A DNA stretch of 10,617 bases from Acidobacteriaceae bacterium (GTDB lineage: Bacteria > Acidobacteriota > Terriglobia > Terriglobales > SbA1). The stretch is taken from positions 1-10,617 of the forward strand of contig PLEA01000208.1 of NCBI GenBank assembly GCA_003136335.1, written 5' to 3'. The first letter of the stretch is position 1. Each line of letters begins with the position of its first letter. Below, piece after piece: positions 6,800-10,617 of this stretch. The notes beneath the pieces are model-generated. The model was not told the DNA's origin and did no database searches. It worked only from the letters and a program-made list of their open reading frames with translations. The translations under genes were made by a program, and so were the position numbers.

Positions 6800-7807
6800 A
6801 TGGCTTCCGAGGCTAACTTGCGTATACTTTCCGGCTTTCTCGATTACCTGCGCATCGAGAAGGGACTGGCGCGGCTTTCGATCAGCGCTTATTCGACCGA
6901 CATACTTCAATTTGCCGAGTTCCTGGAAAAGCGAAAACGGCTGCTGATGACCGCGCGCCGTAGCGATGTGCGCGAATTTCTGCAGCAGCTTTTTTCGAAT
7001 CAGGTCGACCCGCGCAGCGTGGGGCGGAAGCTTTCGGTGCTGCGTCATCTTTACCGCTATCTGCTTCTTGACAAGAAAATCGACCACGATCCGACGCTGA
7101 ATATTGAATCGCCCCGGCAGTGGAAAGTCTTGCCGAAATCGCTGGCGCGCGACGAAGTGGAATCGACGCTGGCGTCTCCGGCTGCGCGGTTGGCGAATGG
7201 GCAGCGCAACTCGAAAGACTCGGCGCCGTTGGCGGCTCGCGACCGGGCCATGCTCGAACTGCTCTATGCGGGTGCACTGCGGGTTTCCGAATTGGTGAAC
7301 GCCACGCTCGAAGACTTGAAGCTGGATGCGGGGTACATGCTGGTGCGCGGCAAGGGGGACAAGGAGCGGATTGTGCCGCTGGGCAAGCCGGCACAGGATG
7401 CGCTTTCGGAATATCTGGCGGAGGGGCGGTCCGTGCTGGCTGAAGGGAAGTTCAAAAATCCCCACCCTCTCGCAAAGAACGCGAGAAGGGTGGGGCACCC
7501 GGCTGAGACTACCAACGTTCGAAATTCGCCGATTCTGTTTATCGCGCGGGGTGGGCGCAAACTGACGCGGCAGCGAGTGTGGCAGATGGTGGGGGCAGCG
7601 TCGCTTGCGTCCGGGCGGCACGCTTCGCCGCACATGATGCGGCACTCTTGCGCGACGCACATGGTGGAAAACGGGGCGGACCTGCGAACGGTACAAACAA
7701 TTCTGGGCCATGCGGATATTTCGACCACGCAGGTGTATACGCATCTGGCGCTTGATCGACTGAGGACGGTGTATCAGAAGCATCATCCGAGGGCCAAGGC
7801 GAGATAA
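6800..7807 (+). CDS. xerD: XerD-like tyrosine recombinase with an in-frame palindrome-derived insert
   Basis: This 335-residue integrase-family protein has the N-terminal SAM-like core-binding domain (about 5-95) and the catalytic domain. All catalytic residues can be placed: R161 (GALRVSEL), K185 (RGKGDKER), H278 and R281 (SPHMMRHSCATHM), H304 (LGHADISTTQ) and nucleophile Y313 (VYTHL). The closing LDRLRTVYQKHHPRAK and the SPH...RH pattern resemble XerD more than XerC. XerC and XerD together act at dif sites to resolve chromosome dimers at division. The protein is about 37 residues longer than the E. coli enzyme as I recall it. About 24 of these (roughly 217-242) lie between the conserved helix ending AEGRSVLAEG and the SPILFIARGGRKLTRQ strand, exactly where the palindrome at 7460-7495 falls. 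A smaller extra loop lies near 128-143. ATG 6800 is preferred over TTG 6794; neither has a clear ribosome site. Confidence 0.9.
   Translation: MASEANLRILSGFLDYLRIEKGLARLSISAYSTDILQFAEFLEKRKRLLMTARRSDVREFLQQLFSNQVDPRSVGRKLSVLRHLYRYLLLDKKIDHDPTLNIESPRQWKVLPKSLARDEVESTLASPAARLANGQRNSKDSAPLAARDRAMLELLYAGALRVSELVNATLEDLKLDAGYMLVRGKGDKERIVPLGKPAQDALSEYLAEGRSVLAEGKFKNPHPLAKNARRVGHPAETTNVRNSPILFIARGGRKLTRQRVWQMVGAASLASGRHASPHMMRHSCATHMVENGADLRTVQTILGHADISTTQVYTHLALDRLRTVYQKHHPRAKAR
7460..7500 (+). repeat. REP-like palindromic element inside the xerD-like frame
   Basis: CCCCACCCT (7460-7468) pairs with AGGGTGGGG (7487-7495), and CTCGC (7469-7473) pairs with GCGAG (7481-7485). This gives a 14-bp stem with one bulged A and a 7-base loop. 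The trailing GCACCC at 7495-7500 looks like part of the same unit. The element reads through in frame as roughly NPHPLAKNARRVGHP and sits in a protein region absent from usual XerD proteins. It resembles a repeat that I recall from acidobacterial intergenic regions, but this window has only one copy and the exact ends cannot be fixed. Confidence 0.7.
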
Positions 7808-7811
7808 GGCA

Positions 7812-7908
7812 ATTGCTGATTGTCGATTTCTGATTGCTGATTGAAAATCACCGAGAGATTTCCGCCTGTGACTTTTCAATCAGAAATCAACAATCAGAAA
7901 TCAACAAT
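7812..7908 (+). repeat. long imperfect palindrome between the xerD-like and xerC-like genes
   Basis: Two 36-base arms, 7812-7847 and 7873-7908, are inverted copies with 7 mismatches around a 25-base spacer. Several mismatches become G-U pairs in RNA. The arms are built from repeated GATT-containing units. The right arm contains a perfect 14-base tandem duplication (7878-7891 and 7892-7905) followed by a partial third copy. The element fills almost the whole intergenic gap and ends 4 bases before the xerC-like ATG. It has an AT-rich composition unlike the flanking genes. Confidence 0.8.
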
Positions 7909-7912
7909 CAAA

Positions 7913-8818
7913 ATGACCAAACAGCATACAGTCGTAAGTTGCGCCGTGGCCGACTTTCTCCGCCACTTGCGCGAGCGCAACGCTTCGCCGCACACGATCA
8001 AAGCGTATAGCGGCGATTTGGCAAACTTCGCTGCTTACGCGGGTTCCCGCGGATGGAAATCGATCGACCACATCGCGATTCGCGGATTTCTCTCGCAGCT
8101 CTATGAAAAGGGATTAGGAAAAACCTCCGTGGCGCGGGCGCTGGCGGCGGTGCGGTCGCTGTATCGCTGGCTGGCACGGGAGGGCGTGGTTGAACAGAAT
8201 CCCGCGAAACTGGTATCGACGCCGAAGCTGGCGAAGAAACTTCCGCGTGTCCCCACTATTGAGGAGATGAACTCGGTGCTCGATGGGCAAATGCCGGAAG
8301 TGGCGGCCTTTCCCGAGCGCGACCGGCTCATGCTCGAACTGCTCTATGGGTGCGGCATCCGCAACTCCGAGCTTACCGGAATCAACCTCGACGATATTCG
8401 CCTGAGCGCGGAAGCAATCTTGATTCGCGGGAAAGGGAAAAAGGAACGGTACGTTCCGTTTGGCGATTCGGTAAGAAGCGCGCTGGCGGCATATCTTCCG
8501 GCACGACAGGCGGCTCTGACGGAAACGCGCAAGAACACGGCGGCACTGCTCATTAACCGGCGCGGCGGGCGGTTGACCACTCGCAGCGTGGGCCGCATCA
8601 TCAAGGAGATTGCCGTCGCGAAGGGCCTTTCGCCGGACGTACATCCGCACACCTTGCGCCATGCTTTCGGCACGCACATGCTGGAAGAAGGCGCCGACCT
8701 GCGCGCCATTCAGGAACTGCTCGGCCACGAGCGTCTCGCCACCACGCAGCGCTACACGCAGCTTTCGATGAAGTACGTGTTGCAGGTCTACGATCAGACG
8801 CATCCCCGCGCAAAGTAG
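7913..8818 (+). CDS. xerC: XerC-like tyrosine recombinase
   Basis: This 301-residue site-specific recombinase has an N-terminal core-binding domain (about 8-95) and a complete catalytic domain: R150 (GCGIRNSEL), K174 (RGKGKKERY), H246 and R249 ([14 protein letters not shown]), H272 (LGHERLATT) and Y281 (QRYTQL). The HPHTLRH motif and the tail [13 protein letters not shown] are XerC-like. It is therefore the natural partner of the XerD-like protein encoded just upstream, the two forming the heterotetramer that resolves chromosome dimers at dif. Length is normal for the family and there is no insertion. ATG 7913 was chosen because the conserved N-terminus begins here. A TTG at 7841 is in frame, but its extra 24 residues are translated palindrome. 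No ribosome site is visible before 7913, since the palindrome occupies the leader. Translation may depend on the structure or on coupling to xerD, 105 bases upstream. Confidence 0.92.
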   Translation: MTKQHTVVSCAVADFLRHLRERNASPHTIKAYSGDLANFAAYAGSRGWKSIDHIAIRGFLSQLYEKGLGKTSVARALAAVRSLYRWLAREGVVEQNPAKLVSTPKLAKKLPRVPTIEEMNSVLDGQMPEVAAFPERDRLMLELLYGCGIRNSELTGINLDDIRLSAEAILIRGKGKKERYVPFGDSVRSALAAYLPARQAALTETRKNTAALLINRRGGRLTTRSVGRIIKEIAVAKGLSPDVHPHTLRHAFGTHMLEEGADLRAIQELLGHERLATTQRYTQLSMKYVLQVYDQTHPRAK

Positions 8819-8940
8819 CGAGGCGTTTCGCATATTACCTCCGTAATTTGGTCGTTCTCCGGCCGTGCCTCGAAAATACTGAAGAATGGGAAAGACCTGA
8901 GGTTTCTGTGGTTGACTTCAGGTTCGGTACCTCTAGCCCC

Positions 8941-8946
8941 GGGAGG
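8941..8946 (+). promoter_or_regulatory. ribosome binding site deciding a GTG start
   Basis: GGGAGG lies 4 bases before GTG 8951. The alternative in-frame TTG at 8912 has no such site, and would add 13 residues lacking any conserved feature. Confidence 0.55.
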
Positions 8947-8950
8947 CACT

Positions 8951-9859
8951 GTGCGCAAGATCAATCCGGAACTCTGGCTACTGCTGTTTCTCGTACTGAT
9001 TGCTGCGATGTTGAATTTTCTGGTTGCTTCGCAGCGGATGGCCCTGGTTTTTTATTTTCTTCCGACACTTTTTTCCGCCTATCACTTTGGACGGCGGCAC
9101 GCTACGCTCACCGCGGTTGCCAGCGTAGTGTTAGTGGTTTTGCTCACATACATAAATCCGGCGATGTTTACCCGACGCGTGGAACTGCCCTTTGATGCCC
9201 GCTGGTTCGACGTTGCGCTGTGGGGTGGAGTCTTGATGATAGCCGGTTACGCCACTGGAACGCTCTACGAGCGCAACCAGAAAACCCTGCGGGAGATGGA
9301 AGACGGCTACGACGGAATGCTGATGATCCTGCAGAATTTTCTGGCCAACCAAAAACATAACGACACTCACGCTTACCGTATTTCGATGTGCGCCACCAAG
9401 ATTGCAGAATCGGTCGGTTTGGACCCGGGCAGCGTCGAAGATATTCGCACAGCGGCGCTGTTGTTCAACATGAAGGAACTGGGAATCACCAACGAAGTTC
9501 TCTGCCAAGCCGCGCAAGTATCCCAGGAAGACTTGCAGCAGGCGATGCAGAGCCGCGGCAAAGCGGGGACGAAGGCCGGCGCCACGGGTGGGTCGTTGCG
9601 GCGGGCGATCCCGATTTTTCTGTCGGAGCGAGAGTTGCGGCAAACCGGCGGCAAGCCTGACGACGCTTCGTTCGAGGTGCAGGTTCTGGTGCTCGCGGAA
9701 GAGTACGAAACGCTGACTAGCGGGGAAAGAGGCGCAAAGATGTCGCCCGCGCAGGCTGGACAGGAAGTGATCAAACGCGCGGGGAGCCGCTACGATTCGC
9801 TCGTGCTGAACGGCTTCACCACTGCTTTCGGGGGGCAGGCCGCGGGCGCGCGCGCCTGA
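8951..9859 (+). CDS. membrane protein with a degenerate HD-GYP-like domain
   Basis: About 302 residues from GTG 8951. Four hydrophobic segments lie in the first 105 residues (about 8-27, 30-46, 51-70 and 86-105), resembling the four-helix membrane sensors of KdpD/DUF4118 type. A short linker (TLYERNQKTLREMEDGYDGM, 104-123) follows. From about 125 the layout follows HD-GYP phosphodiesterase domains, which degrade cyclic di-GMP: HAYRISMCATKIAESVGLD (140-158) matches the first helices, AALLFNMKELGI (168-179) matches the ALLHDIGKIGI motif, and VQVLVLAEEYETLTSGER (243-260) matches the VADVYDALTSDRPY region. The key residues are gone: the His-Asp pair is F172-N173, and no HHExxDGxGYP motif is present, a Gly/Lys-rich loop (about 202-215) standing nearby. 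Catalysis is therefore unlikely; the domain may bind a ligand or a partner. The gene converges on the acyltransferase gene, with 10 bases between the stops. Confidence 0.72.
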   Translation: MRKINPELWLLLFLVLIAAMLNFLVASQRMALVFYFLPTLFSAYHFGRRHATLTAVASVVLVVLLTYINPAMFTRRVELPFDARWFDVALWGGVLMIAGYATGTLYERNQKTLREMEDGYDGMLMILQNFLANQKHNDTHAYRISMCATKIAESVGLDPGSVEDIRTAALLFNMKELGITNEVLCQAAQVSQEDLQQAMQSRGKAGTKAGATGGSLRRAIPIFLSERELRQTGGKPDDASFEVQVLVLAEEYETLTSGERGAKMSPAQAGQEVIKRAGSRYDSLVLNGFTTAFGGQAAGARA

Positions 9860-9869
9860 GCCGACCGCG

Positions 9870-10616
9870 TCACTGGGGCTGTCGCAGCCTCTCCCACATT
9901 TCAACGATTCGTGCTCTCAAGTCGGCAGTGAGTTTGTCGTAGGCAGCTTCCGACGCGCCGGACTCCGGCGGCGGAAAGATCGGCTCGCCGAAAACCATCT
10001 TCAGAGGCGTGAAGCCGCGGAATCTTTGGTTTCGGGGCCACGCCTGATAAAACCCTTCAATCGCCAACGGAACGATCGGCACCTGCAAGTGAATCGAAAG
10101 AATCGCCGCCCCTTTCTTGAAGAGTCTGGGCGTGCCATCGATCGAGCGTTCGCCCTCGGGATAGAGAACGAGAGCCATACCGTGCCGCAGTCCGAAAGCG
10201 CCGGCGCGCATGGCGGGAACTAAATTCGCGTCTGGATCGAGCACCATGACCTTGATGGAGCGTGCCAGCCGGCGCATCATCCCCTCGCCGAAAATTTCGC
10301 TGGTGCCCACGGCAAAGGCCCTCATAAAAACATCCGCTGGCAGAATGCCGGCCAGGATCAGCGGATCGAGATAGCTCTGATGGTTCGACGAGATAATGTA
10401 AGCGCCAGTCTTGGGGAGCTTGTCGAGCCCCGTCACTTTCAAATGAAAAAGGTCAAGAGCGATCACTTGCATGAGTCTCGAAACCACGTACCAGAACGTG
10501 TCAATGATTCGATTGGGATGGGCGAGCGCGAGGACGTCGGGGTCTTCGGGATCTTCGGCCAGGATCGACTTCCATCCGGCGAAAGTGACGCGCGTTCCAG
10601 GACTGCCTGCGCCGGT
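9870..10616 (-). CDS. PlsC-type acyltransferase domain, C-terminal part of a larger protein (runs off the right edge)
   Basis: The minus-strand frame ending with TGA at 9870-9872 stays open to the window edge, showing 248 residues. Residues of about 56-225 form a lysophospholipid acyltransferase (PlsC/LPLAT) domain: NHQSYLD holds the catalytic HX4D (H79, D84), LYPEGERS (151-158) is the acceptor-binding EGxRS-like motif, and VPIVPLAIEGF (179-189) is the third conserved block. The enzyme class transfers an acyl group to lysophosphatidate or similar lipids at the inner membrane. A GTG at 10487 could start a short protein of about 205 residues. However, the sequence upstream in frame (VTFAGWKSILAEDPEDPDVLALAHPNR and so on) looks coding and has no stop. 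I recall acidobacterial proteins in which this segment joins an AMP-binding acyl-CoA/acyl-ACP ligase domain to PlsC, as in Aas-like fusions. The missing part would decide between these. Confidence 0.8.
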   Translation of the reverse strand, partial: TGAGSPGTRVTFAGWKSILAEDPEDPDVLALAHPNRIIDTFWYVVSRLMQVIALDLFHLKVTGLDKLPKTGAYIISSNHQSYLDPLILAGILPADVFMRAFAVGTSEIFGEGMMRRLARSIKVMVLDPDANLVPAMRAGAFGLRHGMALVLYPEGERSIDGTPRLFKKGAAILSIHLQVPIVPLAIEGFYQAWPRNQRFRGFTPLKMVFGEPIFPPPESGASEAAYDKLTADLRARIVEMWERLRQPQ

Positions 10617-10617
10617 A

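Noticed and set aside
7460..7495. Hairpin in xerD read as a transcription terminator
   Set aside because: It lies within an intact coding frame and is followed by GCACCC rather than a T-run.
6758..7879. Minus-strand open frame (373 codons) opposite the xerD-like gene
   Set aside because: It lies over a gene with all catalytic residues present, and its Arg/His/Pro-rich product is unlike a folded protein.
7841..7912. TTG at 7841 as an earlier start of the xerC-like protein
   Set aside because: The added 24 residues are translated palindrome, and the family N-terminus begins near ATG 7913.
7622..7996. 14-base repeat CGCTTCGCCGCACA in both xer genes as att-like direct repeats
   Set aside because: The two copies encode unrelated parts of the two proteins (Ala-Ser-Pro-His in each), and their flanks do not match; chance plus codon bias explains them.
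8834..8847. Small inverted repeat after the xerC-like stop as a terminator
   Set aside because: The stem is only 5 bp, AT-rich and without a following T-run; too weak to call.

Overview
This window looks like a chromosomal segment of a moderately GC-rich Gram-negative-type bacterium, most likely an acidobacterium. That assignment rests on remembered resemblance, not a search: the DUF5996 protein, the PQQ/WD-like beta-propeller remnant, the paired periplasmic M16 peptidases, the acyltransferase with a long N-terminal extension and the style of the palindromic repeats are all familiar from Acidobacteriota. No rRNA, tRNA, CRISPR array, phage gene or insertion sequence was seen.

Layout. (1) 1-385, minus strand: the first 128 codons of a DUF5996 protein that runs off the left edge. 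(2) 400-858, minus: the C-terminal piece of a BamB/PQQ-like beta-propeller protein without its N-terminal part, probably a pseudogene. (3) 926-4677, minus: a two-gene operon with a 4-base stop/start overlap, encoding a zinc M16 peptidase (HxxEH intact) and a partner whose zinc motif is destroyed but whose Arg/Tyr substrate motif is intact; the partner also carries a C-terminal domain that may have a LolA-like fold. (4) 4866-5915, plus: a stand-alone LigD-type polymerase/primase, followed after two small hairpins by a DUF72 (YecE-like) protein at 5989-6705. (5) 6800-8818, plus: two tandem tyrosine recombinases, XerD-like then XerC-like. A palindromic element lies inside the first frame and a larger imperfect palindrome lies between the two genes. 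(6) 8951-9859, plus: a four-helix membrane protein with a degenerate HD-GYP-like cytoplasmic domain. (7) 9870-10616, minus: a PlsC-type acyltransferase domain whose frame stays open to the right edge, probably the C-terminal part of a larger protein.

How the genes work together. The M16 pair should form one secreted, split-active-site peptidase. The LigD polymerase belongs to double-strand-break repair or DNA gap filling, although no Ku or ligase is visible here. The two Xer proteins are the expected pair for chromosome dimer resolution, unusually placed side by side. The remaining genes look like unrelated housekeeping or signalling functions. Every intergenic gap is shorter than 300 bases. 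The strongest unusual signals are the in-frame palindromic insertion in the XerD-like gene, the long palindrome in front of the XerC-like gene, the reciprocal motif loss in the M16 pair and the loss of the metal-binding residues in the HD-GYP-like protein.
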